Of a DNA stretch of 64,000 bases, positions 63,180-64,000 are shown piece after piece (positions within the stretch are counted from its first letter, which is position 1; each line of letters starts with the position of its first letter). The translations under genes and the position numbers were made by a program. The stretch comes from Siphonodentalium dalli (lineage: Eukaryota > Mollusca > Scaphopoda > Gadilida > Siphonodentaliidae), in assembly GCA_032622095.1 (NCBI GenBank), contig CP136061.1:128416754-128480753 (forward strand). Direction: 5' to 3'. The notes below the pieces were generated by a model that saw only the letters and a program-made list of their open reading frames with translations, was not told the origin of the DNA and did no database searches.

Positions 63180-64000
63180 CTAAGGTTGATAACTCAGACA
63201 AAATGAAAATGCAAACAACATCATTGAGCAGCGTTTTGAAAGCATTCATTATGGCAAACCTCCATACCAAATTTTATTCAGATCCGATAACCTGTCCCAT
63301 GACTGAGATATCTGCATGACGAAACCCCCTGTTTGTTAATACTCTTTCCCCCATGTTGGTTCAACAGCATACCGAAGATCATTAAAATTTGACTGACGAT
63401 AACAAAGATATAGAGCTTCAAAGTTGTTATGGACAGACGGACTCACGGACAGAGGGAGCCTATTCCTATATCCCCTGCCAAACTTTGATTGCAGGGGATA
63501 ATACAGAAGGATAAATCTAGATCCGAAAACACAAACAATATTGGCCCCTCTGTTGAAAGGCTTCCTGATAGCTAACCCCACTACCAAATTTCATTCAGAT
63601 CCAATAAGCAATGGCTTATCTAGGTAGACAGACAGAAAAACATCATTTCCCAAACAAAGAAGGATAACTCTAGAATGGGAATCGTGAACATCGTCCCTGG
63701 ACACTCTTTTGATTGCACTCCCGATGGCTAACCTACATGTAACCCACATATACCAAATTTCATTCCAATCCGATTACCATGGCTCAGATATCTACACAGA
63801 TGGACAAAAATATAACAAAATTTTCAAGAAGGATCACTCTAGAAACAAAAATGCGAACATCATTGGCCCCTCTTTTGAGAGAAATTCTGATGACTAACCT
63901 CCACACCAAATTCCATACAGATCCGACAACCATGGCTGAGATATTTGCTCCAACAAACGTGCGACTGACGGCTGCACGTAATCCAGTATACCCGCCCCCC
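63180..64000 (+). repeat. Tandem array, ~155-165-bp unit, with hairpin, continuing off right edge
   Basis: Four units carry ACCAAATTTCATTCAGATCC-like sequence (about 63268, 63585, 63752, 63905), with ATTGGCCCCTCTTTTGA and GATGGCTAACCTCCA words. After the first unit there is a GACAGACGG tail and a hairpin with stem ATCCCCTGC/GCAGGGGAT (63470-63503). The window ends in GTAATCCAGTATACCCGCCC, the start of another such hairpin. Confidence 0.8.

Overview
The window is eukaryotic, almost certainly from a marine invertebrate animal. It is AT-rich, with canonical GT/AG introns, many non-LTR retrotransposon remnants, short inverted-repeat elements, GACA/GACG microsatellites and tandem 130-170 bp repeats of the sort common in lophotrochozoans and similar taxa. 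No bacterial operons, CRISPR arrays or phage genes were seen. The species cannot be fixed from sequence alone. There is one 100-base assembly gap at 62654-62753.

The only host gene I can support is a minus-strand SLC22-family (organic cation/carnitine-type, major facilitator) transporter. Its coding exons lie at 49421-49563, 20450-20669, 14917-15020, 9065-9219, 7451-7619, 6697-6912, 4354-4580 and 3707-3888. They join in perfect phase into 472 codons with no stop, running from the start codon through about the tenth or eleventh membrane segment. The last exon or exons are not found and probably lie beyond the left edge. A second first exon of the same length and phase sits at 51518-51660, so the gene either has alternative promoters or carries a relic of a tandem paralogue.

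The rest is mobile or repetitive DNA, mostly inside introns. The left edge (1-1034, minus) holds the endonuclease part of a non-LTR retrotransposon whose reverse transcriptase lies outside the window. Intron 3 (9220-14916) has a 32-bp minisatellite, a 193-bp tandem duplication and a decayed retrotransposon tail. Intron 2 (15021-20449) has a candidate inverted-repeat element (15208-16797), poly-C-associated repeats and a compact foldback element with 14-bp flanking direct repeats (20128-20264). Intron 1 (20670-49420, 28.7 kb) holds an uninterrupted 915-codon retrotransposon ORF (30935-33682), two decayed reverse transcriptase copies (42031-43320, 45150-47480), a GC-rich palindrome of about 450 bp (35030-35487), 207-bp direct repeats flanking a hairpin, and several tandem arrays that resemble pearl/HINE-type elements.

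The right part (51661-64000) has no recognisable gene. It holds tandem arrays (57330-58060, 63180-64000), a Tc1/mariner-type MITE (58380-58519), simple repeats and the gap.
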